Assembly (NCBI RefSeq): GCF_036227205.1
Contig: NZ_CP109442.1
Span: 4,650,001-4,714,000 of the forward strand
Length of the DNA: 64,000 bases
Origin: Amycolatopsis sp. NBC_01480
GTDB lineage: Bacteria; Actinomycetota; Actinomycetes; Mycobacteriales; Pseudonocardiaceae
Direction: 5' to 3'
The translations under genes were made by a program, and so were the position numbers. Positions 42,628 to 50,795 of the stretch are shown in pieces (position 1 is the first letter of the stretch; every line of letters starts with the position of its first letter). The notes below the pieces were generated by a model. The model searched no databases. It was given only the letters and a program-made list of their open reading frames with translations, and was not told where the DNA came from.

Positions 42628-43628
42628 CCCACTCCGAGTACTACGCCGACACCGGGTACTACCCGGACGCCGAACCGTTCGAAGACCCGGACGGCGAGCG
42701 GGAAGACGAGTTCGCCGTCCTGTCCGACACCGTCGACGGCATGCAGGAGACCGTCGACGACCTCGAATCGCGCACCGGCCGGGAGCTGACCGACCTGCGC
42801 GAGTCCGTGGATTCCTACCGCGAGGCGCAGGAACGCCACGAGTCCCGGCTGGACCTCGCGACGCGGCAGCTGGAACGGCTCAAGCAGCGGCTGCTGGTGC
42901 TGGAACGCGCCGTGCGGGTGTCGGAGAAGGTGCCGGTGGTCGACCTCGACGACGTCGGCCCGGAGCTGCGCAAGCTCGCGGCCGACGCCGAGCGGCGGCA
43001 CGCGCTCACCGCGCAGCTCATGACCGCGAACCAGCGGCGGCCGTACGAAGAGGACATCGCGCTGCTGCCGAAGGCGTGGGAAGCGTTGGCGGACAGCGAA
43101 AAGTCGTTGATCGCGGTGCTCGGCGTGCTGGCGACGACCCAGCGCACGGACGAGCGTCGCGCCGACGCGGAGGCCCGGCTGTCCGAGGTGGCCGCCCGCC
43201 GCCGCGGGGTGCTGGACCGTCAGCTCCCCGCCGCCATGAAGGACGCCGAAGCGGCACAGCAGGCGCTGGACGCCGACGACCTGACGCGCACCCGCGTCCT
43301 CCCGCAGATTGAAAAAGCGGAGCGTGACTGGGAAGAGCTGCACGCCCGCCTGCGCGAGCGGATCACCAGTGCGCTCGGGTCCAGCGCGTTACTGCCGGTG
43401 TGGTTCACGCACGCCTTCGGGGTCGCCCCGCCCTCGGGCGCGGCGAGCGACCGGTGGATTCGCGCGTCTTCGTCGGTGCTGGCCTACCGCGTGACCCACG
43501 GCGTCACCGACCAGGCCCTGCCGCTGGGCGAGCCCCCGGCGCCCGACACGGACTGGACGCAGCCGCAGTGGTCCTGGCGCGCCCGGCTGGAACAGGACAT
43601 CGAAGACCTGGACGACAGCGTCGGCTGA
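42624..43628 (+). CDS. Coiled-coil protein, partner of the preceding membrane protein
   Basis: 334 aa. An acidic N-terminus (YYADTGYYPDAEPFEDPDGE) precedes a heptad-rich coiled coil from about 35 to 105 (SDTVDGMQETVDDLESRTGR ... LERLKQRLLVLERAV), a middle helical domain and a second helical stretch (ARLSEVAARRRGVLDRQLPA). The C-terminal 80 residues contain several Trp (PVWFTHAFG, WTQPQWSWRARL). Unknown function. Start GTG 42624 overlaps the preceding stop. The gene ends 6 bp before palindrome 43635. Confidence 0.75.
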   Translation: MTHSEYYADTGYYPDAEPFEDPDGEREDEFAVLSDTVDGMQETVDDLESRTGRELTDLRESVDSYREAQERHESRLDLATRQLERLKQRLLVLERAVRVSEKVPVVDLDDVGPELRKLAADAERRHALTAQLMTANQRRPYEEDIALLPKAWEALADSEKSLIAVLGVLATTQRTDERRADAEARLSEVAARRRGVLDRQLPAAMKDAEAAQQALDADDLTRTRVLPQIEKAERDWEELHARLRERITSALGSSALLPVWFTHAFGVAPPSGAASDRWIRASSSVLAYRVTHGVTDQALPLGEPPAPDTDWTQPQWSWRARLEQDIEDLDDSVG

Positions 43629-43634
43629 GCTGAC

Positions 43635-43680
43635 TCGTGAGTGTTTATGACGGTTAGAACCGGTATGAACACTCACGAGC
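43635..43680. repeat. Interspersed palindrome, family A, copy 2 (convergent junction)
   Basis: 12-bp arms CTCGTGAGTGTT / AACACTCACGAG enclose a core with CGGTT-AG-AACCG, very like the copy at 27108-27165 (shared ACTCGTGAGTG arm and AACCGGTATGAACACTCACGAG half). It lies between convergent genes and its right arm contains the stop of the GNAT gene. Confidence 0.88.
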
Positions 43681-44188
43681 TTTTCAGCAGGTCACGCTGC
43701 GCCCAGGCGACGTCGCGCCAGGCGCCGTGCTTCCAGCCGATGCGGCGGTAGGTGCCGACGGGCTCGAAGCCGAGCGCGCGGTGCAGGCCGGCGCTCGCGT
43801 CGTTCGGCAGCGTCATGCCCGCGACAGCCGTACGGAAGCCGCGCTCGACGAGCCGGGCGAAGAGGGCTTCGTACAGCGCGCGGCCGCTACCCGTACGCCG
43901 TCGTCCCAGCTCCAGGTACACGCTCACTTCGCACGAGAACCGGTACGCCGCGCGCTCCTTGTACGGGCCGCCGTACGCGTAGCCGACGACACGGCCTTCG
44001 TCCTCGATGACCAGCCACGCGTGGGTCTTCACGGCTTTGGTGATGCGGTCCGTCATCTCCTCGACGGTGGGCGGCTCGAGCTCGAAGGTGATCGCGGTGT
44101 CCGTGACGTACGGCGCGTAGATCGCCGCGCAGGCTTCGGCGTCGCTCGCCGAGGCGTCTCGAATCAACATGGTCACTATAGTAGACAC
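43673..44188 (-). CDS. GNAT N-acetyltransferase (phosphinothricin/methionine-sulfone acetyltransferase type)
   Basis: 171 aa from GTG 44188, or 165 from ATG 44170. It has the Pat/MnaT pattern: MLIRDASASDAEACAAIYAP, FELEPPTVEEM, GYAYGGPYKERAAYRFSCEV, SVYLELGRRRTGSGRALYEA and GFEPVGTYRRIGWKHGAW. Such enzymes detoxify glufosinate-like compounds or methionine sulfoximine/sulfone. It is divergent from an XRE-cupin regulator with only 24 bp between starts, a pairing often seen. No ribosome binding site, so the mRNA is probably leaderless. Confidence 0.92.
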   Translation of the reverse strand: MSTIVTMLIRDASASDAEACAAIYAPYVTDTAITFELEPPTVEEMTDRITKAVKTHAWLVIEDEGRVVGYAYGGPYKERAAYRFSCEVSVYLELGRRRTGSGRALYEALFARLVERGFRTAVAGMTLPNDASAGLHRALGFEPVGTYRRIGWKHGAWRDVAWAQRDLLKSS

Positions 44189-44208
44189 GAGACGCTGCTA
44201 TAGTCGAC
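44176..44208. promoter_or_regulatory. Shared divergent promoter with repeated CTATAGT-N-GAC elements
   Basis: CTATAGTAGAC (44176-44186) and CTATAGTCGAC (44198-44208) are direct repeats exactly 22 bp apart. The right-hand CTATAG is palindromic and sits 8-9 bp from both the plus-strand GTG 44213 and the minus-strand GTG 44188, so it can serve as the -10 box in both directions, with leaderless starts. The repeats may also bind the XRE regulator. Confidence 0.55.
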
Positions 44209-44212
44209 AGCT

Positions 44213-44770
44213 GTGACGGATCCCCTCTCCGAGTCGATTGCCGCGACGCTGCGCGCGGCTCGTCAGGCCCACGACATCTCGGCCGGTGCCCTCGCCGAAC
44301 GCGCGGGCGTTTCCCGGGCCATGGTCGGGAAAATCGAGCGCGGTGAAGCCCAGCCGACGGCCGTGCTGCTGAGCCGGCTGGCGTCCGCCCTCGGTATGAG
44401 CCTGTCGGAACTGGTGGCCCACGCGGAGGACAACGACCGCCGGGTCGCGCGCGTCGCGGACCAGCCGAAGTGGACGGACCCGGTGACCGGTTACCTCCGC
44501 CGTTCCGTCTCGCCCCCGGGTCGCGGTGCGACGGAACTCGTCGAGGTCACCCTGCCGGCGGGCGCGGAGGTCGCGTTCCCGGCCGACTCGTACGCCTTCG
44601 CCGATCATCAGATCTGGGTCCTGGACGGGCATCTGCGCTTCCACGAGGGCGCGGCCGTCCACGAACTCGACGCCGGAGACTGCCTCCAGCTGGGCCGTCC
44701 GCAGCCCTGCGCGTATGCGAACCCGACGGCCGAGCCCTGCCGGTACCTCGTCGTGCTCACGAAGCGCTGA
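44213..44770 (+). CDS. XRE-type regulator with C-terminal cupin
   Basis: 185 aa. HTH_3 domain 5-65 (LRAARQAHDISAGALAERAG, VSRAMVGKIERGEAQPTA). The cupin (about 100-180) carries VEVTLPAGAEVAFPADSYAF, ADHQIWVLDGHLRFHEGAAV and HELDAGDCLQLG. This architecture senses small molecules in the cupin barrel. It probably represses the divergent GNAT gene and itself. Start GTG 44213, leaderless. The hairpin 44789 terminates it. Confidence 0.92.
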   Translation: MTDPLSESIAATLRAARQAHDISAGALAERAGVSRAMVGKIERGEAQPTAVLLSRLASALGMSLSELVAHAEDNDRRVARVADQPKWTDPVTGYLRRSVSPPGRGATELVEVTLPAGAEVAFPADSYAFADHQIWVLDGHLRFHEGAAVHELDAGDCLQLGRPQPCAYANPTAEPCRYLVVLTKR

Positions 44771-44788
44771 ATCGGTCTACAAAGGACA

Positions 44789-44819
44789 AACCGGCCGGGG
44801 AACAGGTCCCCGGCCGGTT
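44789..44819. terminator. Bidirectional terminator hairpin
   Basis: Perfect 13-bp arms AACCGGCCGGGGA / TCCCCGGCCGGTT with a 5-nt loop, between the ends of the convergent XRE-cupin and LLM oxidoreductase genes. Confidence 0.88.
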
Positions 44820-44830
44820 CGCGTCGGACG

Positions 44831-45817
44831 TCAGGAAAGCTCCGGGACGACCTTCGAGGTGAACAGCTCGATGCCCGAACGGTCGTACGCCGCTTCGGTG
44901 AAGTACGTGATCGCGTACGTCATGCCGAGGCCTTCGAGTTCCTTCAGCTTCGGGATGATCTGCTCCGGGGTGCCGACCAGCGGGCCCGTGGCGATGTTCT
45001 GGTACGAGCTCTCCAGCACGTCGGCCGGCAGCAGCGGCTCGTAGTGCGCGCGGATCCACGCCAGGCGGTCCTGCACGTCCTTCTCGGTCTCGCCGATGAC
45101 GACGTTGTAGTTGGCCGAGCGGACGATCTTGCCGTAGTCCGTGCCGACGTCCTTGCAGTGCGCTTCCAGCACGGAGGACTTGTGCTGGAAGCCCTCGGTG
45201 TCACCGACGAAGTTCGTGTACGACGCGTACTTCGCCGCCGTACGCAGGGTTTTCTTCTCGCCGCCGCCGGCGATCCACAGCGGGATGCCGCCTTCCTGCA
45301 GCGGAAGCGGGCGGGAGATCGCGCCGTCCACCTGGTAGTGCTTGCCGTCCAAGGTGGCCTTGCCCTCGGTCCACAGCTGGCGCATGATCTGCACGCCCTC
45401 GTCGAGCTGGCCGAGCCGGTCCCCCGCGCTGGGGAAGCCGTAACCGTAGGCGCGCCACTCGTGCTCGTACCAGCCGCCGCCGATGCCCATCTCCACGCGG
45501 CCGCCGGAGATCACGTCGATGGTGGCGGCCACCTTCGCCAGGTAGGCCGGGTTGCGGTAGCCCATGCAGCTGCACATCTGGCCGAGGCGCACCCGGCTCG
45601 TCGCGGCGCCGTACGCCGCCATCAGGCTCCACGCCTCGTGCGTGGCTTCGTCGCTGGGGACGGGAACGGTGTGGAAGTGGTCGTAGACCCAGATCGACTC
45701 GTACGGCCCGGCGTCGGCGTAGCGGGCGAGGTCGAGCATGGTGGTCCAGTGGTCCGCGGGGTCGATGCCGACGAGGTCGTGGCGCCAGCCCTGTGGCACG
45801 AAGAGTCCGAATCGCAT
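44831..45817 (-). CDS. LLM-class F420-dependent oxidoreductase
   Basis: 328 aa, luciferase-like TIM barrel. Diagnostic stretches are MRFGLFVPQGW, SIWVYDHFHT, RVRLGQMCSCMGYRNPAYLA, TIDVISGGRVEMGIGGGWYE and IPLWIAGGGEKKTLR. The IDVISGGRxExGIGxGW pattern is typical of actinobacterial F420 members. ATG 45817. A solitary gene. The substrate is unknown; related enzymes reduce nitro, aldehyde or alkene groups. Confidence 0.93.
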   Translation of the reverse strand: MRFGLFVPQGWRHDLVGIDPADHWTTMLDLARYADAGPYESIWVYDHFHTVPVPSDEATHEAWSLMAAYGAATSRVRLGQMCSCMGYRNPAYLAKVAATIDVISGGRVEMGIGGGWYEHEWRAYGYGFPSAGDRLGQLDEGVQIMRQLWTEGKATLDGKHYQVDGAISRPLPLQEGGIPLWIAGGGEKKTLRTAAKYASYTNFVGDTEGFQHKSSVLEAHCKDVGTDYGKIVRSANYNVVIGETEKDVQDRLAWIRAHYEPLLPADVLESSYQNIATGPLVGTPEQIIPKLKELEGLGMTYAITYFTEAAYDRSGIELFTSKVVPELS

Positions 45818-45870
45818 GGCCCCGACCCTAAGCCTGGAGTCGCTCCACCTGTGGCGCGAAGCCACGGAAT

Positions 45871-47538
45871 TCACAGTTTCGGCAGCCGCTGGGAAACCCC
45901 GAGCAAGGCGGCGAACGGGTCACCGGCGGTCTTGACGCGGTCCAGCACGGTCCGCACGGTCCAGCGCGCCGGCGTCAGGTCCGGGTCGTCGAGTTCGTCC
46001 CACTCCAGCGGAACCGACACCGGCGCCCCGGGCTGCGGCCGCACGCTGTAGGGCGCCACCAGGGTTTTGTTGTGCACGTTCTGCGTGTAGTCCAGCCGGG
46101 CGCGCCCGCCCCGGCGGTCCTTGTGCCACGCCCAGCTCACCAGCTCCGGCACGGTCTTCCCGATCATCTTCGACACGGTCTCGGCCCACGCCCGCGTCTC
46201 GGCGAAGGTGTAACCCGGTTCGACCGGCACCCACACCTGGATTCCGCGCTGCCCGGTCACTTTCGGCCGTCCGACCAAGCCGAGGTGCGCCAGTGCGGTG
46301 CGGTGCAGCCGGGCCAGCACCAGCACGTCGTCGAACGAGGTCTCCGGCCCGGGGTCGATGTCGAAGAGTGTCCACGTCGGACTCCCGACGTCGGGAATCC
46401 GCGAGGTCCACGCGTGCAGTTCGAGCGCGCCGAAGTTGGCCAGCCACGCCAGATCCGCCGCCGCGCCCGGCACGAGGTACTGCTGCACCTCATCGGCCGC
46501 GGCGGCTTCGTTGTGCCAGCGCTGCAGCCAGTCCGGCGCGTGGTCGGGCACTTCCTTGTGCCAGAACCCGGGTTTCCCGATGCCGCCGGGAAACCGCTGC
46601 GTATTGAGCGGCCGCCCGGCGAGGTAGGGCAGCATCGCCGGCGCGATCGAGGCGTAGTACCGGATGAGCTCGCGCTTGGTGATCGGCTCCTCGCCGTCGC
46701 GGCCGGGGATCAGGACTTTGTCGAGGTTGGTGAGCACCAGTTTTCGCCCGCCGAGGGTCCAGGTGCCGCGGGCGCCGAGTGCCTCCAGTTCGGCTAGTTC
46801 TTGTTCGGTGGGCCCAACGAAGACGGTCTCTGCTTCGGCTGCGGGGTGGTCTTTGCGTCGCGTCGCCGCCTTGTCGGTACGGCCGCCGGGGATGGGCTCC
46901 TCCGCTTCGGCGGCGGGCCGGTCGCCGTGCCACAGCGCCGCGGGTGCCGCCGCGACCTCGTCGTTGGTCAGCCCGCTTTTCACGGACTTCAGATGATCCT
47001 CGGCGTCCCAGCCGGAGCGGGCGTGGTCATCCTGCTTGTGTAGCAACAACCACTGCTTGCCGTCGCCGTCGCGTTTCGGGTGGATGAGCACGAACCGTCC
47101 GGCCAGCTTGTCCCCGAACAGGTCGAAGTGCAGGTTCCCGTCGGCGAGGGCCTGCTCGGGGTCGTCGGTGTCCGCGGGTTCCCAGGTCCCGCGATCCCAC
47201 ACGATCACGTCTCCGCCGCCGTACTCGCCGTGCGGGATCACCCCCTCGAAGTCGGCGTATTCGAGCGGATGGTCCTCGACGTGCACAGCCATCCGCCGCG
47301 CTTTGGGATCCAGCGTCGGCCCTTTCGGCACAGCCCAGCTGACGAGCACCCCACCCAGCTCCAGCCGCAGGTCGTAGTGCCGCCTCCGAGCCCGATGCCG
47401 CTGCACGACAAACCGCTTACCGCCCGCGGCTTCCCCGCCCGCGTTGCCCCGCGCGGCCTCCCCACCCGCGGGCTCGGCCGTGCGCTCGAAATTCCGCATC
47501 GCACGGTACTTCGCGAGCCGCTCAGCCGCCTCATCCAT
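45871..47538 (-). CDS. LigD-like protein: phosphoesterase plus polymerase domain, no ligase
   Basis: 555 aa. N-terminal 3'-phosphoesterase domain (about 40-200) has VVQRHRARRRHYDLRLELGG with the HxxYDxRLE signature and GVIPHGEYGGGDVIVWDRG with the catalytic His region. After an acidic linker the primase-like polymerase domain (about 270-540) has LTNLDKVLIPG, TQRFPGGIGKPGFWHKEVP, the metal Asp pair TLFDIDPGP and GLVGRPKVTGQRGIQVWVPV. There is no ATP-dependent ligase domain, and the PE-before-Pol order differs from mycobacterial LigD (Pol-PE-Lig). Role: processing and gap-filling of ends in non-homologous end joining with Ku and a separate ligase. Neither is in the window. ATG 47538 with GAGGAGGG upstream. 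Confidence 0.92.
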   Translation of the reverse strand: MDEAAERLAKYRAMRNFERTAEPAGGEAARGNAGGEAAGGKRFVVQRHRARRRHYDLRLELGGVLVSWAVPKGPTLDPKARRMAVHVEDHPLEYADFEGVIPHGEYGGGDVIVWDRGTWEPADTDDPEQALADGNLHFDLFGDKLAGRFVLIHPKRDGDGKQWLLLHKQDDHARSGWDAEDHLKSVKSGLTNDEVAAAPAALWHGDRPAAEAEEPIPGGRTDKAATRRKDHPAAEAETVFVGPTEQELAELEALGARGTWTLGGRKLVLTNLDKVLIPGRDGEEPITKRELIRYYASIAPAMLPYLAGRPLNTQRFPGGIGKPGFWHKEVPDHAPDWLQRWHNEAAAADEVQQYLVPGAAADLAWLANFGALELHAWTSRIPDVGSPTWTLFDIDPGPETSFDDVLVLARLHRTALAHLGLVGRPKVTGQRGIQVWVPVEPGYTFAETRAWAETVSKMIGKTVPELVSWAWHKDRRGGRARLDYTQNVHNKTLVAPYSVRPQPGAPVSVPLEWDELDDPDLTPARWTVRTVLDRVKTAGDPFAALLGVSQRLPKL

Positions 47539-47654
47539 GGTCCGCCGCCCTCCTCGGCCCAGCGTAAGACAACGCGCTGGTCTTGGCCCCGTCTCCGACT
47601 CGGCAGGCGGCTTCGTCGAGTCTGGTCCGCGCTCTGAAGGGTCGGCGGCTGTGC

Positions 47655-48146
47655 TCAGCAGACAGGCGGTCCCGGCGCCTCGTCGGCCGCCCCGGCGCAC
47701 GCGGCGATGTCTGTGGTCGCGGTCGCCTGCTGGAGTAGGGCGTAGAGCTGCTCGCGCTCGTCGTGGCTGAGGCCGGCCAGGACCTCGTCCTCGACGCCGG
47801 CCAGGGCGAACTCCGCCTTGGCCAGCTTCTTCGCCCCGACGTCGGTCAGCTCCACGACGTGCCGGCGGCGGTCCTCGGGAGAGCGGCGGCGCTCGGCGAG
47901 GTTGTCAGCTTCGAGGTCGTTCAACAGGCCGACGATGGTGGTGCCGTCCATCTCCAGCGTGCTCGCCAGCGCCCGCTGGGTGCTGCCGCCCTGGTCGCGC
48001 AGCACGGTGAGCGCGAGCAGGTGCCGCGGCCGCAGCCCGAGGGGGGCCAGCACGGATTCCGCCCGCAGCCGCATCCGGCGCGAGAGGTGGTCGAGCAGCG
48101 CGCCGCACCGGTGGGGCGGCTGGTTGACGACCGGGAGCGAGCTCAT
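47655..48146 (-). CDS. MarR-family regulator of the azoreductase
   Basis: 163 aa. Winged helix GLRPRHLLALTVLRDQGGST, QRALASTLEMDGTTIVGLLN, DLEADNLAERRRSPEDRRRH with the DRR wing. It has four Cys (one at residue 14, three near the end: AACAG, terminal VC), possibly redox-responsive. It is divergent from the FMN azoreductase across about 70 bp, a common MarR/AzoR pairing in which quinones or diamide derepress the reductase. Confidence 0.9.
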   Translation of the reverse strand: MSSLPVVNQPPHRCGALLDHLSRRMRLRAESVLAPLGLRPRHLLALTVLRDQGGSTQRALASTLEMDGTTIVGLLNDLEADNLAERRRSPEDRRRHVVELTDVGAKKLAKAEFALAGVEDEVLAGLSHDEREQLYALLQQATATTDIAACAGAADEAPGPPVC

Positions 48147-48184
48147 CTGCCCAGCATACGAGACGAAGGCGATCGTAGGCGTGC

Positions 48185-48190
48185 TATAAA
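48185..48190 (+). promoter_or_regulatory. Likely -10 element for the azoreductase gene
   Basis: TATAAA in an AT-rich patch 29 bp before the first ATG and within the MarR/azoreductase gap. The flanking AGGC ... GCCT (48177, 48197) gives weak dyad symmetry that could position the MarR dimer over it. Confidence 0.45.
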
Positions 48191-48218
48191 TGGTTTGCCT
48201 TACACCAACGATCTACGG

Positions 48219-48872
48219 ATGGCTAACGAGATGGCTCACCTGCTGCACATCGACTCGAGCATCAATGGCGACCGCTCGGTCAGCCGCAAGCTCACTGCCC
48301 GTGCCGCCGCCGCGTGGCGCGCCGCGCACCCCGAGGGCACCGTCACCTACCGCGATCTGGGGCAGAACCCGCTGCCGCACCTCGACGCCGAAAACGGCCT
48401 GGCCCGCATGATCCCCGCCGAGCAGCGCACGCCCGCGCAGGAAGCTTCTTGGCAGCTCACCGAGGAACTGGTCGGGGAGCTGCGCGAGGCGACGACGGTC
48501 CTGCTCGGCCTGCCGCTGTACAACTTCGGGCCGCCGAGCGTCATCAAGTCCTGGGTCGACCACCTGATCGCGCCCGGGCTGTCCTTCGACCCGGCCACGC
48601 GCGCCGGCCTGCTCGACGGCCGCGAGCTGCTGGTCCTGGCCAGCCGCGGCGGCGGTTACGGCGAGGGCACCCCCCGCGCCGGCTGGGACCACGCCACGGC
48701 CTGGCTGCCCCACGCCCTCACGATGACCGGCCTCGAACCGCGCTTCATCGCGGCCGAGCTGACCCTCGCCGAGTCCAACCCGGAAATGGCCGACCTGCGT
48801 GGCCTCGCCGCCGAGAGCCTCGCCGCCGCCGAGCGCGAGATCGACGCACTTTGGGTTCCGGCCAACGCCTGA
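48219..48872 (+). CDS. azoR: FMN-dependent NADH:quinone/azo oxidoreductase (AzoR-type)
   Basis: 217 aa. Flavodoxin-like fold: LLHIDSSINGDRSVSRKLTA binds the FMN phosphate, PLYNFGPPSVIKSWVDHL binds the isoalloxazine, and SRGGGYGEG is the third FMN loop. It reduces quinones and azo dyes using NADH via two-electron steps. The start is ATG 48219 or 48231; neither has a good ribosome binding site and the family begins at MAHLLHID (48231). The divergent MarR gene is the likely regulator. Confidence 0.92.
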   Translation: MANEMAHLLHIDSSINGDRSVSRKLTARAAAAWRAAHPEGTVTYRDLGQNPLPHLDAENGLARMIPAEQRTPAQEASWQLTEELVGELREATTVLLGLPLYNFGPPSVIKSWVDHLIAPGLSFDPATRAGLLDGRELLVLASRGGGYGEGTPRAGWDHATAWLPHALTMTGLEPRFIAAELTLAESNPEMADLRGLAAESLAAAEREIDALWVPANA

Positions 48873-49048
48873 CCCCACGTCGGCGCAGTCAGGGGCATCG
48901 CGGCCCGGGGAGGTGCCGCGGTGCCCTGGCGGCTCCACAGTGGACGGATCGGGCCGCCGCATCCACTGCCAGTGGATGCCACGCCGCCGCGTCCGGGCCT
49001 CGTACACTGGGTAACCGGAGTCGGGTCCGTTCAGGCGGTGAGGTGGTT

Positions 49049-49621
49049 GTGGCCGAAGAGGGAAAACCGTTGCGGGCGGATGCGCGGCTCAACCAAGACC
49101 GGTTGCTCGAGGCGGCCGCGAGGGCGTTCGCGAAGGAGGGGGTCGGCGCGTCGCTGAAGGCGGTGGCCAAGGATGCGGGAGTGGGGATCGGCACGTTGTA
49201 CCGGCGATTCCCGACTCGGGAGACGCTGGTCGAGGCCACCTACCGCAACGAGGTCGCGCGGCTCTGCGACTCCGTCCCGGACCTGCTGGAGACCACGAAC
49301 CCCGCCGACGCCCTGCGGACCTGGATGGACCGCTTCGTCGCGTTCATGGCAGCGAAGCACGGGATGGCCGACACGCTCAAAGCCGTCCTGACCGCCGACG
49401 GGGAACTCCGCATGCGCACCCGCGACCTGCTCACCGACGCGCTCGAAACGCTCCTGTCCGCTGGCATCGCCAAAGGCGCCCTGCGCCGTGACGTCGACAC
49501 GAACGACGTCCTCATGGGACTCGGCGGCGTCACCCTCATCGCCGGCGAGCCCGGTCAGGAGGCGTTGGCGGGCCGTCTGCTGAACCTGCTCGTCGACGGG
49601 CTGCGTTACCAGGCCTCGTGA
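49049..49621 (+). CDS. TetR-family regulator
   Basis: 190 aa. HTH NQDRLLEAAARAFAKEGVGA, SLKAVAKDAGVGIGTLYRRF, PTRETLVEATYRNE; the C-terminal domain is of the SbtR-like type (VTLIAGEPGQEALAGRLLNL). GTG 49049 is preceded by TGAGG; GTG 49043 is an in-frame alternative. In many actinobacteria similar regulators stand beside oxidoreductases, and the azoreductase is 170 bp upstream on the same strand, but I see no clear operon. Confidence 0.88.
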   Translation: MAEEGKPLRADARLNQDRLLEAAARAFAKEGVGASLKAVAKDAGVGIGTLYRRFPTRETLVEATYRNEVARLCDSVPDLLETTNPADALRTWMDRFVAFMAAKHGMADTLKAVLTADGELRMRTRDLLTDALETLLSAGIAKGALRRDVDTNDVLMGLGGVTLIAGEPGQEALAGRLLNLLVDGLRYQAS

Positions 49622-49641
49622 GCGTCCGCCTGCAACCAGCC

Positions 49642-50181
49642 CTATCGCTGCTCGGCGATGTCGCTGTGCCGGATCCGGTAGACCTGCAGGCTGAGGTCGT
49701 AGTACTTGGTCGTCTCGCCGACCCACTCCATGCCCAGCCGCTTCGCCGTGGCGACCGCGCGGGTGTTGTTCGGCCGCGCGACCGCGAACAGCTCGTCGGT
49801 GTCCTGGGTGAACGCCCAGTCGATCAGCGCGCGCGACGCCTCCGTCGCGTAGCCCTGGCCCCAGGCGTCCGGGTGCAGCTGCCAGCTCAGCTCCAGGTCC
49901 TCGCGGAACGGCGGCAGCAGCCGGATCCCGAGCCCGCCGACCACGGCACCGTCCGACTTCCGCTCGACGGCCCACCGCCCCCGCGGCGGGATCATGTTCG
50001 GCTGCGCCTCGAGCCACGCCTGGAGCACCGAGCGCATCGCCGCGACGTCGGTGACCCGGTCCATCGCCGGCGTCAGCCAATGGGTGACCTGCGACGAGCC
50101 GTAAACCTGGTACGCGGCTTCGGCGTCTTCGGCCGACCAGTCACGGATCACGAGACGGTCGGTGGCCAAGGGCATTTCCAT
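49642..50181 (-). CDS. GNAT acetyltransferase (RimJ/RimL-like)
   Basis: 179 aa. Pattern LATDRLVIRDWSAEDAEAAY, WAVERKSDGAVVGGLGIRLL, ELSWQLHPDAWGQGYATEAS, RALIDWAF, then AVARPNNTRAVATAKRLGME. W-G-Q-G-Y-A-T-E is the acetyl-CoA loop of ribosomal-protein-like acetyltransferases. ATG 50181. It converges with the TetR gene and is divergent from the ArsC-like gene. Acceptor unknown. Confidence 0.92.
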   Translation of the reverse strand: MEMPLATDRLVIRDWSAEDAEAAYQVYGSSQVTHWLTPAMDRVTDVAAMRSVLQAWLEAQPNMIPPRGRWAVERKSDGAVVGGLGIRLLPPFREDLELSWQLHPDAWGQGYATEASRALIDWAFTQDTDELFAVARPNNTRAVATAKRLGMEWVGETTKYYDLSLQVYRIRHSDIAEQR

Positions 50182-50303
50182 GCTTGAACGGTACGCCGGA
50201 CCGGTACCCCAGCGGCAGGTGACGAGCGGCACCTTCGCCGCCCGGTGAACGGCAACCCAGCCAAGCCGGCCACCACCGGGTGCAGCCGTTCTCGAAGTAG
50301 CCT

Positions 50304-50666
50304 GTGTGCGTGGAGATCTGGGTCAACCCGCGTTGTTCGAAGTGCCGCTCCGCCGTCTCGCTGCTCGACGAGGCCGGCGTCGGGTACACCGTGCGCCGTT
50401 ACCTCGACGAGCCGCCGACGCCCGCCGAACTCGACGCCGTCCTGCAGCGCCTCGGCCTGGACCCGTGGGACATCACCCGCACCGGAGAGAAGGTGGCGGC
50501 CGAGCTGGGCCTGAAGTCGTGGCCCCGGACTCCGGACGCGCGGACCCGCTGGATCGACGCCCTCGCCGCCGATCCCGTCCTGATCCAGCGCCCGATCATC
50601 ACCGCCGACGACGGCACCACCCTCGTTGCGCGCGATGAGGAAACGGTCCGCTCGCTGCTGCCTTGA
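50304..50666 (+). CDS. ArsC/Spx-family thioredoxin-fold protein (arsenate reductase-like)
   Basis: 120 aa. The N-terminal IWVNPRCSKCRSAVSLLDEA carries a CSKC pair in place of the single-Cys NPxCGTSR of Escherichia coli ArsC, so it may act as a thiol-disulfide or Spx-type protein rather than arsenate reductase. RRYLDEPPTPAEL and the C-terminal DPVLIQRPII with the cis-Pro complete the family. Start GTG 50304, or GTG 50310 two codons later. Other arsenic genes are absent from the neighbourhood. Confidence 0.88.
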   Translation: MCVEIWVNPRCSKCRSAVSLLDEAGVGYTVRRYLDEPPTPAELDAVLQRLGLDPWDITRTGEKVAAELGLKSWPRTPDARTRWIDALAADPVLIQRPIITADDGTTLVARDEETVRSLLP

Positions 50667-50795
50667 GACGCTGCCCTACTCGTTCCTCCTCTGGTTACCA
50701 GCCGGCCCGCAGCGCGTGAGCCGGTGCCGGAAATGAGTGGACAGCGGCGAGGGGAGCCGGTGTGATCGGGAGGCGTTCGAGGTGGGGGAGGCTGA

